64,000 nucleotides of DNA, taken from assembly GCF_024171885.1 (NCBI RefSeq), contig NZ_JAMTCP010000002.1, positions 124,001 to 188,000 of the forward strand. Direction: 5' to 3'. Positions 18,388 to 28,000 of this stretch are shown piece after piece. Numbering within the stretch: position 1 is the stretch's first letter; each line of letters opens with the position of its first letter. The translations under genes were made by a program, and so were the position numbers. The notes under the pieces were generated by a model. That model was given only the letters and a program-made list of their open reading frames with translations, did not search any database and had not been told where the DNA came from. This DNA comes from Streptoalloteichus tenebrarius. Lineage in GTDB: Bacteria; Actinomycetota; Actinomycetes; Mycobacteriales; Pseudonocardiaceae.

Positions 18388-19170
18388 GTGGACCTGCACC
18401 TGTCCGGCCGGACCGCGCTCGTCACCGGAGCCAGCAAGGGCATCGGCCTGGCCATCGCCCGCCTGCTCCGCGCCGAGGGCATGCGCGTGGTCGGCGCCTC
18501 CCGCACCGTCACGCCGGAGCTGGCCGCGCTCGACGTCGAGACGGTGACGGTCGACCTGACCGAACCCGACGCGGGCCAGCGCCTGGTCGCCGCGGCCCTC
18601 GACCGGCTCGGCGGGATCGACCTGCTGGTGAACAACGCCGGCGGCGCGGAGAACGCCACCCACACCGACGGCTTCCTGTCGATCGACGACGCCGCGTGGC
18701 AGCGCACCCTCGACCTCAACCTGATGAGCGCGGTGCGCGTGACCAGGGCCGCGCTGCCCAGCGTGGTCGAGCGGCGAGGAGTGATCATCAACATCTCCTC
18801 GATCGGCGCCCGCTTCGCCCACCCGCCGGTGGACTACGGCGCGGCCAAGGCCGCGCTCACGAACCTGAGCAAGGCATGGGCCGAGGAGTTCGGACCGAGG
18901 GGCGTGCGGGTGAACACCGTCTCGCCCGGCCCCACGCTCACCCAGAACTGGAAGGACCCCGAGGGCTTCGCCGGCGACCTGGCCAGGGCCGCCGGGCTCG
19001 GCCACGCCGAGTTCCTGGCCTCCCTGCCGGAGACCATGGGCATCACGACCGGGCGGCTCGCCGAGCCCGAGGAGGTCGCGGCACTGGTCGCCTTCCTGGC
19101 CTCGCCGCACGCCGCCAACATCACCGGCGTCGACTACCGCGTCGACGGAGGCGTGATCAAGGCCGTGTGA
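18388..19170 (+). CDS. SDR-family oxidoreductase
   Basis: A 260-residue classical SDR: TGASKGIG cofactor loop, NNAGGAENAT, catalytic Ser in INISSIGA, Tyr/Lys in YGAAKAALT, and VDGGVIKAV near the end. The ASRT segment after strand 2 suits NADP(H). GTG at 18388. The upstream operator pair ties it to the TetR at 17.7 kb. The substrate is unknown. Confidence 0.92.
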   Translation: MDLHLSGRTALVTGASKGIGLAIARLLRAEGMRVVGASRTVTPELAALDVETVTVDLTEPDAGQRLVAAALDRLGGIDLLVNNAGGAENATHTDGFLSIDDAAWQRTLDLNLMSAVRVTRAALPSVVERRGVIINISSIGARFAHPPVDYGAAKAALTNLSKAWAEEFGPRGVRVNTVSPGPTLTQNWKDPEGFAGDLARAAGLGHAEFLASLPETMGITTGRLAEPEEVAALVAFLASPHAANITGVDYRVDGGVIKAV

Positions 19171-19190
19171 CGTGACCGCGTGGTGACCAC

Positions 19191-19227
19191 GGGTGGGGAG
19201 CCGACCCCCAGTCTCGGCTCCCCACCC
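19191..19227. terminator. Strong hairpin after SDR
   Basis: A perfect 14-bp stem GGGTGGGGAGCCGA / TCGGCTCCCCACCC with a 9-nt loop, 21 bp after the SDR stop codon. Confidence 0.8.
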
Positions 19228-19375
19228 GCTCCCCACCCCGGTCGCCCTCCACCCTGGTCTGCCACCGCGACCAGGTCCTCCCGCCACGGCGGGACCGTGT
19301 CCCTCTCCAGAGGGAGACCGAGGGTCCGACACACGACGGAGGTCGGCGGGATGGTGGTCTGACAGACTTCGGAGC

Positions 19376-20635
19376 GTGTCCGCCGTCGCCACCCGATGGA
19401 CGCACCGGATGGTGCGTCCGTTCCTCACCAGGGCCACCTACGGCAGGTGGGTGTTCCTGTTGCTCGGTGGCGTCTTCCTGGTCCCCTACGTCGCGCTCTA
19501 CGCGATGCTGTTCCGGCTGCTCACCGCCGAGCTGCACGGCTCGGACCGCTCGGTGGGCGCGGTGCTCAGCGTCATCGCCGTCGCGATCTCCTGGATGCCG
19601 GCGTTCATCCCCGGCGTCCGCGTACTGGAGGCCGCGGCCGCCCGCGCCCTGCTCGACGCCGACGTGCCCCCGGAGGTCGGCGCGCCCACCTCGTGGAGCG
19701 CGCGGTGGCGCGCGGCGGCCTGGTTCGTGCTGCACATGGTCGCCGGCGGGCTGCTGACCCTGCTGTTGCTGGTGGTCCTCCCGTTCGCCGTCCTGTTCCT
19801 CGTCGGCCCCTACGGGGGCGGCGACCCGATGCTCGACGCCCTGGGTGTGCGACTGGACGGCGTGTTCCCGCTGGTGTGGGTGCCGCTGGCCGGGTTGGTC
19901 GTCATCGTGGGCACCTTCCACCTCGGCGGCGCGGTCGGCGCGTGGCTCGGCCGGTGCGCCCCGGCGTTCCTGGGGCCCTCCGCCGCCGAGCGGCTGGCGG
20001 AGCTGGCCGAGCAGGCCGACCAGCTCGCCGAACGCAACCGGCTGGCCAGGGAGCTGCACGACTCCGTCGGCCACGCGTTGACGATCACCACGCTCCAGGC
20101 CAGCGCCGCGCACCGCCTGCTGGAGACCGACCGCGAGTTCGTCCGCGACGCGTTGCTGGCGATCGAGGAGACCGGGCGGAGCGCGTTGGAGGACCTCGAC
20201 CACGTCCTGGGGCTGCTGCGGGACGGCGCGGCCTCCACCAAGCCGCAGCCCACCCTCGCCGACCTCGACCGGCTGCTGGCCAAGACCCGGTCGACCGGGG
20301 TGACGGTCGACGCCCGCATGACGGGCGACGTGCGCAGGGTCCCGCTGGTGGTCTCCCGCGAGGCCTACCGGATCGTGCAGGAGGGGCTGACCAACGCGCT
20401 GCGCCACGCCGGGAAGGTGCCGGTGACCGTGCGGCTCGCGGTCGACGTCGACGAGTTGGAGCTGGAGATGAGCAATCCGATCGACACCGCGCCCAGGAAG
20501 AGGGCGCGCGACGGCGGTGGCCGCGGCCTGAAGGGGATCAACGAGCGGGTCGCGATCCTGCGCGGCGCGGCCTCCGCCGGACCCGAGGACGGCCGGTGGC
20601 GCGTGGTGGTCCGACTCCCGCTGCGGGCGGCGTGA
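19376..20635 (+). CDS. Sensor histidine kinase (HisKA_3/NarL-type)
   Basis: A 419-residue membrane sensor kinase. Four hydrophobic segments occupy about residues 20-185 (for example VFLLLGGVFLVPYVALYAML and LLTLLLLVVLPFAVLFLV). A cytoplasmic dimerisation helix carries the phosphorylated His228 in RLARELHDSVGHALTI. The HATPase domain has EAYRIVQEGLTNALRHA (N box) and GGRGLKGINERV (G box). GTG at 19376 was chosen; ATG at 19409 is an alternative. Its stop overlaps the ATG of the response regulator by one base, so the pair is cotranscribed. The signal is unknown; there is no large extracellular domain, suggesting sensing within the membrane. Confidence 0.92.
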   Translation: MSAVATRWTHRMVRPFLTRATYGRWVFLLLGGVFLVPYVALYAMLFRLLTAELHGSDRSVGAVLSVIAVAISWMPAFIPGVRVLEAAAARALLDADVPPEVGAPTSWSARWRAAAWFVLHMVAGGLLTLLLLVVLPFAVLFLVGPYGGGDPMLDALGVRLDGVFPLVWVPLAGLVVIVGTFHLGGAVGAWLGRCAPAFLGPSAAERLAELAEQADQLAERNRLARELHDSVGHALTITTLQASAAHRLLETDREFVRDALLAIEETGRSALEDLDHVLGLLRDGAASTKPQPTLADLDRLLAKTRSTGVTVDARMTGDVRRVPLVVSREAYRIVQEGLTNALRHAGKVPVTVRLAVDVDELELEMSNPIDTAPRKRARDGGGRGLKGINERVAILRGAASAGPEDGRWRVVVRLPLRAA

Positions 20636-21285
20636 TGGGCACGCGCGTGCTGCTCGTCGACGACGAGGACCTGGTGCGGACCGGCCTGCGGGCGATCATC
20701 GACGCGGAGCCGGACCTGTCCGTGGTGGGCGAGGCCGCCGACGGCGCCGAGGTCGGGCCGCTGGTGCGCCGGCTCCGCCCGGACGTGGTGCTCATGGACG
20801 TGCGGATGCCGGCGGTGGACGGCATCCAGGCCACCCGGCACATCCTGGACTCCGTCCCCGAGCCGCCCAAGATCCTGGTCGTCACGACGTTCGAGAACGA
20901 CGACTACGTCTACGAGGCGTTGCGCGCCGGGGCGAGCGGTTTCCTGCTCAAGCGGGCCCGGCCGAGCGAGATCGTGCAGGCGGTGCGGGTCGTCGTGCAG
21001 GGCGACTCGCTGCTGTTCCCGACGGCGATCCGCAACCTCGCGGCGCGCAGCCGCAGTCGGGAGGCCGAGGACGGCCTGCGGCGGGCGCAGCTCACCGAGC
21101 GGGAGGCCGAGGTGCTGCGGGCGATGGCGCGGGGGATGTCGAACGCCGAGATCGCCGCCGAGCTGTTCGTCAGCGTGCAGACGGTGAAGACGCACGTCAG
21201 CAACGTGCTGGCCAAGCTCCAGGCCAGGGACCGCATCCAGGCCGTGATCGCCGCCTACGAGTCGGGGTTCGTCTCGCCCCGGTGA
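20635..21285 (+). CDS. NarL/LuxR-family response regulator
   Basis: A 216-residue response regulator: receiver domain with acidic pocket DDED, phosphoacceptor Asp55 in VVLMDVRMP, and Lys in FLLKRARP; then a LuxR-type helix-turn-helix LTEREAEVLRAMARGMSNAE and VSVQTVKTHVSNVLAKL. It overlaps the kinase stop by one base (TGATG) and is its cognate partner. The last 31 bp overlap the end of the convergent DinB-like gene. Confidence 0.95.
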   Translation: MGTRVLLVDDEDLVRTGLRAIIDAEPDLSVVGEAADGAEVGPLVRRLRPDVVLMDVRMPAVDGIQATRHILDSVPEPPKILVVTTFENDDYVYEALRAGASGFLLKRARPSEIVQAVRVVVQGDSLLFPTAIRNLAARSRSREAEDGLRRAQLTEREAEVLRAMARGMSNAEIAAELFVSVQTVKTHVSNVLAKLQARDRIQAVIAAYESGFVSPR

Positions 21286-21842
21286 GGCGCCGGTGGCGCC
21301 CAGCGGGTTCCGGCGGCGCTGGCCCGGTACAGGTCGCGGAGTAGCGCGACCTCCGCGCCGTGGTGGTGCACCTCCCGGTTGATGTGCAGCACGAGCGCCG
21401 CCAGCGGGTAGGCGGCGAACGGACCCTCGGCGGGGCCGCAGGGGCGGGCCAGGTCGTCCTCGTCGAGGGTCGCCAGTCCCGCGGCCCAGGCCGCGTGGTG
21501 GCGGTCCAGGAAGTCGAGGCCGGCGGCGGCGGTGCCGGGCCAGTCGACGGTGTCGAGGTCGAACGAGCCGTCCCCGAAGTGCCGGCTGGCGCGCATGCCC
21601 AGCACCGGGCCGCCGATGTGCGCGATCCGCCACGCGATCGTGGTCACCGGCGGCGGGGACGGCTCCGGCCACACCCAGTCGCAGACATGGCGTCCGCCGC
21701 TGGTCGGGCGCACCGACCAGCACCCCGCCACCGGTTCCCACAGGTACTCGTCGTCGGTCAGGCCGGCCAGCCTGGGCCGGAACTGGTTGGTCCAGTACCA
21801 GTCCAGTTGGGCGACGAGCTCGGACCGCCAGTCCACCGGCAT
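21255..21842 (-). CDS. DinB-superfamily protein
   Basis: A 195-residue protein with the DinB/mycothiol-S-transferase four-helix layout: LVAQLDWYWTNQFRPRLAGL, then WRIAHIGGPVLGMRASRHF, and REVHHHGAEVALLRDLY near the C-terminus. Three His residues in these positions (IAHI, REVHHH) can form the metal site. Actinobacterial members are often mycothiol-dependent transferases or isomerases. ATG at 21842. It overlaps the response-regulator 3' end tail to tail. Substrate unknown. Confidence 0.85.
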   Translation of the reverse strand: MPVDWRSELVAQLDWYWTNQFRPRLAGLTDDEYLWEPVAGCWSVRPTSGGRHVCDWVWPEPSPPPVTTIAWRIAHIGGPVLGMRASRHFGDGSFDLDTVDWPGTAAAGLDFLDRHHAAWAAGLATLDEDDLARPCGPAEGPFAAYPLAALVLHINREVHHHGAEVALLRDLYRASAAGTRWAPPAPHRGETNPDS

Positions 21843-21879
21843 GGGGGCCTCCCCGGGCGCCGACCGTCGTGTCCTCCGA

Positions 21880-22722
21880 GCGTACGGCCGACGTTCCGCG
21901 CGCGCGTGGCGTCGTCGCAGAACCCGGCGCGCACCCCGGCGCGCGACAGCTCAGCCAGCTCGGCCGGGGACACGCCGACCTCCGTGTGGCACAACGGGTA
22001 CTCGTGGTTCAGGTCGGTGTCGGACATGCCGGGGTCGTCGGTGGCGAGCGTGACCGGGACGCCGGCGGCCAGCAGCCGGGGCAGCGGGTGCTCTGCCAGG
22101 GAGCGCACCGCCCTGGTCCGCACGTTCGACGGCGGGCAGACCTCCAGCGCGATGCCGCGCTCGGCGAGGTGCTCCAGCAGGCGCGGGTCGTCGACCGCGG
22201 TGATGCCGTGCCCGATCCGCTCCGCGCCCCGCTCGCGCAGCGCGGACCACACCGGCTCTGGGCCGGTCGTCTCCCCGGCGTGCGGCAGGCTGCGCAACCC
22301 GGCCGCCCTGGCCCGGTCGAACGCCTCGCGGAACAGCTCGGGGGCCGACCTCCAGGCCACCGAGCCCGAACCCGACCGCGCCCTCCGGGCGGTGGCGCAA
22401 CACCCAGTCCACGGTGTCGAGCCCGGCCCCTTCTCCCCGGGGATGTCGAAGATCCAGACCAGTTCGACGCCGTGCTCGTCGTCGGCGCGGCGCCGGCCCA
22501 CCGCCCATGCCTCGGTTAGCTGGTGAGGTGCGCGAAGTCGGTGAACTCGGAGAACCGGCGCGGGCGCTCGGGGTCGGTCGGCACGGCGAGGGCAGGCTCG
22601 GGGCGGTCGGCGTGCCGGCGGGCGAGGGCCAGGACGGTGTCGACGGAGGCCGATCCCACGAGGTGGACGTGCGGTTCGACCTTGGGCAGCGCGTCGACGA
22701 ACGACCGGAGGTCAGCGGACGT
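21880..22722 (-). pseudogene. Adenosine deaminase gene, multiply disrupted
   Basis: The minus strand carries pieces of an actinobacterial adenosine deaminase in order but in different frames. N-terminal LPKVEPHVHLVGSASVDTVL (the metal-binding HxH) ends with a stop at 22516 shortly after FTDFAH. About 80 residues are then missing. VELVWIFDIPGEKG, a second frame with TVDWVLRHRPEGAVGFGLGG, and the first frame again with PHAGETTGPE, ERIGHGI, LEVCPPSNVRTRAV and TLATDDPGMSDTDLNHEY follow. There are thus at least two frameshifts, one deletion and one stop. An AGGAAAGG ribosome site stands 7 bases before ACG at 22722, where ATG is expected, so the start codon also seems mutated. Non-functional. Confidence 0.85.
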
Positions 22723-23015
22723 GGCGGCGCCTTTCCTGGAACGGGGAGGAACGGGGCGGCAACGGCGACGGGCGGCGGTGGGACGCCCTCGCGTCTCACC
22801 AGGCCAGCTCGCCCCGCGAGTGGTCCTCGCCGTCCAGCGGCAGGGGAAGAAGGCCGGCCGGGTACGGGTCCACGGCGGGGAGTCTCGCGGACCGGGGCCG
22901 GGGCGTGTCAACCGACTTTGGTGTCCACTGTGGACGACGAAAGGGGGATTGACACCGGCCGCGCGCGCGGTGAGGGTGCCACAAGCCGAAGGACCGGAGA
23001 TCCCGGGAGTTGCCC

Positions 23016-24866
23016 ATGAGATCCGCACGTTCCGCTCTGCTCGCCGCCGTGGTGGCGTTGCCGATGACCGCGTTGACAGGGGGAGTCGCGTCCGCCGCGC
23101 CACCGGGTCCCGTCTTCGCCGACGGCCAGGCCCAGCCCGTGTTCGACCCGGCCGACGTGGTCAGGGAGGACGTGTGGGTGCGCGCCCCGGTCGACAGCGA
23201 CGGCGACGGGCGCGACGACGAGGTGCACCTGGAGGTCGTGCGGCCCCGCGCCACCGACCAGGGCCTGCGGGTGCCGGTGGTCTACCAGGCCAGCCCCTAC
23301 TTCTCCGGCGGCAACGACGTGACCAACCACAACGTCGACGTCGAGCTGCACGTGCCGGACCGCCACGGCCATCCCGGCGGACGCGACGGGAAGCGCCACG
23401 GCGTGGCGGGCGACGAGCGGGTCGCGGCCGCGCTCGGCACGGGCCCGAACGCGGTGCCGATCGGTTGGCAGTACGAGCAGTTCTTCGTCGCCCGCGGCTA
23501 CGCCGTGGTCTACGGCGAGTCGTTGGGCACCGGCAAGTCCACCGGGTGCCCGACGACGGGCGGCCGCAACGAGACCATCGGCGCGAAGTCGGTCGTCGAC
23601 TGGCTCAACGGTCGGACGAGCGCCAGGAACGCCAAGGGCGAGCCGGTCCGCGCCGGATGGACCACGGGCAAGACCGGCATGATGGGCGTGTCGTACAACG
23701 GCACGCTGCCGAACGCGGTGGCCACCACGGGCGTGAAGGGCCTGGAGGCCATCGTCCCAATCGGCGCGATTTCGAGCTGGTACGACTACTACCGCGCCGA
23801 CGGCGCCGTCGTCGCCCCCGGCGGGTACCAGGGCGAGGACGCCGACGTGCTGGCCGAGTACGTCCACACCCGCGCCGACCGCGAGATCTGCAAGCCGGTG
23901 CTCGAACGGCTCGCCAAGGAGCAGGACCGGGTCACCGGCGACTACAGCGGGTTCTGGGACGAGCGGAACTACCTCAACGACGTCGGCAAGGTGCGCGCGG
24001 CGGTGCTCGCCGTGCACGGCCTCAACGACTGGAACGTCAAGACCAAGCAGGTGGCCCAGTGGTACGAGGCGCTGAAGCAGCGCGGCGTGCCCCACAAGAT
24101 CTGGCTGCACCAGTCCGGCCACGTCGACCCGCTGAGCCTGCGCCGCGAGGAGTGGCTGCGCACGGTCAACCGGTGGTTCACCCGCTACCTGCACGGCCAG
24201 CACAACGGTGTGGAGTCCGAGCCGAGGGCCACGCTCCAGCGCGAGGACAAGTCCTGGGTGGACGAGGCCGAGTGGCCCGCTCCCGGCACGGCCGAGGCCG
24301 AGCTGCGGCTGCGGCCGGGCGGCCCGACCACCGGCGGGCTCAGCCCGCACGGCCGGCGGCCCGGCGCGCCCGTGGCGGAGAAGCTGACCGACGACGCCAC
24401 GAAGCGCGCCGAGGACTTGGCCTCGGCGGCCAGCTCCCCGAACCGCCTGGCCTACCTGACCGAGCCGGCGCGCGCCGAGGTGCGGGTCAGCGGCACGACG
24501 AAGGTGGACGCCCGACTGTCCTTCGACCGCCCGGCGGCGAACGTGACCGCGCTGCTGGTGGACCGCGCGCCGGACGGCTCGACGCACGTGATCACGCGTG
24601 GCTGGACCGACCCGCAGAACCGGCACGGCGCCGACCACACGCAGCCGCTGCGCCCCGGCCAGTGGTACCGCGTCGGGGTGGAGATGCAGCCCGACGACTA
24701 CGTCCTGAAGCCGGGCCACCGGCTGGGCCTCGTGGTGCTGTCCAGTGACCACGACTTCACCCTCCGGCCCAAGCCGGGCGCCGGCGTCACCGTGGACGTC
24801 ACGAACACGCGGCTGGTGCTGCCGGTGGTGGGTGGTGCCCGCTCGCTGTTCCGTTCCCTCGGCTGA
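23016..24866 (+). CDS. Secreted Xaa-Pro dipeptidyl-peptidase (S15/CocE family)
   Basis: A 616-residue exported serine hydrolase. Signal peptide residues 1-28 (MRSARSALLAAVVALPMTAL, cleavage after ASA). The alpha/beta-hydrolase domain has nucleophile Ser226 in MGVSYNG, Asp338 in LNDWNV and His369 in QSGHVDP, with GESLGTGKSTGC preceding. The C-terminal X-Pro jelly-roll domain runs from about 420 to the end. ATG at 23016 was taken; a TTG two codons earlier is less likely. It would release Xaa-Pro dipeptides or cleave related esters outside the cell. A very strong terminator follows. Confidence 0.94.
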   Translation: MRSARSALLAAVVALPMTALTGGVASAAPPGPVFADGQAQPVFDPADVVREDVWVRAPVDSDGDGRDDEVHLEVVRPRATDQGLRVPVVYQASPYFSGGNDVTNHNVDVELHVPDRHGHPGGRDGKRHGVAGDERVAAALGTGPNAVPIGWQYEQFFVARGYAVVYGESLGTGKSTGCPTTGGRNETIGAKSVVDWLNGRTSARNAKGEPVRAGWTTGKTGMMGVSYNGTLPNAVATTGVKGLEAIVPIGAISSWYDYYRADGAVVAPGGYQGEDADVLAEYVHTRADREICKPVLERLAKEQDRVTGDYSGFWDERNYLNDVGKVRAAVLAVHGLNDWNVKTKQVAQWYEALKQRGVPHKIWLHQSGHVDPLSLRREEWLRTVNRWFTRYLHGQHNGVESEPRATLQREDKSWVDEAEWPAPGTAEAELRLRPGGPTTGGLSPHGRRPGAPVAEKLTDDATKRAEDLASAASSPNRLAYLTEPARAEVRVSGTTKVDARLSFDRPAANVTALLVDRAPDGSTHVITRGWTDPQNRHGADHTQPLRPGQWYRVGVEMQPDDYVLKPGHRLGLVVLSSDHDFTLRPKPGAGVTVDVTNTRLVLPVVGGARSLFRSLG

Positions 24867-24880
24867 TTCCCTCGTCTGTT

Positions 24881-24919
24881 CGAACGCGCCCGCGCCGGCC
24901 TCCGGCGCGGGCGCGTTCG
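24881..24919. terminator. Very strong hairpin after S15 peptidase
   Basis: A perfect 18-bp stem (CGAACGCGCCCGCGCCGG and its complement) with a 3-nt loop CCT, 15 bp after the stop codon. Confidence 0.85.
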
Positions 24920-25063
24920 CGTCGCCGCCCCACGCCTTCCCGATCGGGCGTCGGCCGAACAAGACCATTCGGGTGCCGTTCACCTTCTCGGCTGGTCAGT
25001 TGTCACCCACACACGGTCTGATCTAGTCAGGCGTTTTCGGGTCCTGCCCTCGGGGAGGCGCTG

Positions 25064-28000
25064 ATGTCCGGTCGGCTCGCCGCACTCGTGCTCACCGTCG
25101 CCACGGCCTCGGCGCTCCTCGCCGGTCCGGCAGGGGGCGCCGAGGCCCCGTTGGGGCCCCGGCCCGTGGAGGACGCGCCGGAGGGGTCCCCGGGGGAACG
25201 CGCGACGGTGCTCAGCGCGCCCGGCCGGTTCCGCTCCGCCGCCGTGGAGGACGGCATCGAGACCGACCGGGTGGAGTCCAGCGTCGCGCCCGGCCTGACC
25301 CTCACCCAGTTCGACCAGTTCGCCGCCCGGGGGTGGGCGCGGGGCGACGCCCTGTCCGTCGACCTGGGCGAACCCGCGTTGCACGCGCGCTATCTCGGCC
25401 CCCACGGGGTTTCGGCCCGTGAGCCGTTGTCGGAGCAGGCCGCGTCCGCCGGCGCGATCGCGGGAGTGAACGGGGACTTCTTCGACATCAACGCGACCGG
25501 GGCGCCGCTCGGGGTCGGCGTGTCGGACGGACGCCTGCTCCACGGGCCGGCCCAGGGACACAACGGCGTGGTCGCGGTCGACGACCACCAGCGGCTCGGC
25601 CGGGTGGCCGAGATCTTCCTCCACGGCGCGATCACCCTGCCCGACGGGCGGGAACTGGCCACGACGAACCTCAACTCCCCGGTGGTGGCGGAGAACGGCA
25701 TCGGCCTCTACACCTCCTTGTGGGGCCCGGCATCCCGCCACACCGCCGTGGGGGAGGCGCGGAACACCGTCGAGATCGAACTCCAGGACGACGTGGTCGT
25801 CGCGGTGCGGTCACGACCGGCCGAGGGGCCGATTCCCGCCGGCAGGACGGTGGTCCTCGCGCGTGACGCCGGAGCCGAAGCGTTGGCCGGAGTCAAGGCC
25901 GGCGACCGTGTGCGCGTGCGGTACCAGCCTCGTGGCGACGCGGCCAGCGTGGCGGTGGGAGGGCTCCAGGTCCTCGTGCGCGACGGAGTCGTGCAGCCGC
26001 TCGACGACACCGCCATGCACCCCCGCACGGCGGTCGGGTTCTCCGCCGACGGCCGTCGGATGACGATGGTGACGGTGGACGGGCGACAGGCGGACAGCCG
26101 GGGCATGACCCTGCTGGAGCTCGCCCGCCTGATGCGCTCGCTCGGCGCGCACCACGCGCTGAACCTCGACGGCGGCGGCTCCTCGACCCTGTTGGCGCGG
26201 CAACCGGGCGACAGCGCCGTGACCGTCCACAACGCGCCGTCGGACGGCGGCGAACGCCCAGTGCCCAACGGCCTCGGCATCACGGCTTCCGGCAGTGGCC
26301 GCCTCGCCGGTTTCCGCGTGGCTCCGGCCGTCCCCGGGCGACACGCCGAGCGCGTCCTCGCCGGCCTGACCCGCCGGATGGTGGCGCACGGCCATGACGA
26401 GGTGGGCGGACCCGTGGTGACCGAACCCCGGTGGCGGGTCGTGCCGTCGTCGGCGGCCTCGGTGGAGGGGCGGCAGGAGACCGCGGTGTTCCGGGCGGGT
26501 CACCCGGGCACGGCGACGGTCGTGGCCGGCCAGGGCCGGGTCGAGGGCAGAACCGAGCTGACCGTGCTGGGGCCGCCGGTGCGCGTCGCCACGGACGCCG
26601 GGCGCGTCTCCCTGTCGGGCCAGGGAGCGCGGGGCCGGTTCCGGGTCCTCGGCCACGACGCGGAGGGGTTCGGCACGTGGGTCGAACCCGGCGACGTGGC
26701 GCTCGACTACGACCAGCGGGTCGTGCGGATCAGTCCGGACCGGGACGGGTTCGTCGTCGAGGCCGTGACGGAGTCGGGCGCGACGACCGTGACGGCCAGG
26801 GTGGGTGGGCTGGTCACGCGCTTCGGGGTCACCGTCGGCACCCGTCCCCACCTTCTGTCCACAATGGACAAGATCGGGGAGTGGCTGGCCAGTGTCCACC
26901 CGGCGGTGGTCGGCGCTCGTCTGTCCACTGCGGACGGTCGATCCGGGGACGGAGGCGCTGTCGCGCTGGACTACCGACTCACCGGCACCACCGCGACCAG
27001 GGCGGCCTACGTCAACGCCGCACCAGCGCTGGCCCTTCCTGAGGGCACCCAACGGGTCGGAGTGTGGACACAGGGCGACGGGCGCGGCGCGTGGCTGCGC
27101 ATGACGCTACTGGACGCCACCGGCACCGCGGCCACGGTCGATCTCGCGCGGAGTGTGGACTGGACCGGGTGGCGGTACGTCGACGCGGCCGTGCCGCCGG
27201 GGCTCACCGGAGCCATCCGGCTCTCCCGGATCTACGTGGTCGAGACCGACCGGAACCGGCAGTACGAAGGCAGGGTCGTCCTCGACGACCTGACCGCCCA
27301 CCTCGCGCCGCCGCTGGACGTCCCGCCGGATCCCGCGCCGCACGACGCGGCCGTGGTGACCGACGGCGACCTCGACGCCAGGCCGGGAGCGCTGCGGGTC
27401 GCCGTGGTCAGCGACGCCCAGTTCACCGCCGACGCCCCCGACGGCCCGCTGGTGGCCCAGGCCCGCCGGACCTTCCGCGAGGCCCTCGCCGCGCGGCCGG
27501 ACCTCGTGCTGGTCAACGGGGACCTCGTGGACCGGGGCACGGCCGCCGACTTCGCCCTGGCCCGCCGGGTGCTGGACGAGGAACTGGGCGACCGCGTGCC
27601 GTGGCACTACCTGCCGGGCAACCACGAGACCTACGGCCCCGGCGACACCTCCGAGTTCCGCGCCAGGTTCGGGGACACGCACCGCGTGGTCGACCTGCGG
27701 GGGACACGCCTGGTGCTGCTGGACTCCTCGCTCGGCTCACTGCGCGCGGGCGGCTTCGACCAGGTCCGCATGCTCCGCGACGCCCTGGACCGCGCGGCGG
27801 CGGACCCCGGCGTGCGCGCGCTCGTCGTCACCATGCACCACCCGGTCGACGACCCCGGGCCGTCGGACACCTCCGAGCTGACCGACCCGAAGGAGGGAGA
27901 GCTGCTCACCCGCTGGCTCGCGACGTTCCGCGCCCAGACCGGCAAACCAACCGCGTTGGTCGCCGCGCACGCCGGGCTCTTCCACGCCAGCCGCGTCGAC

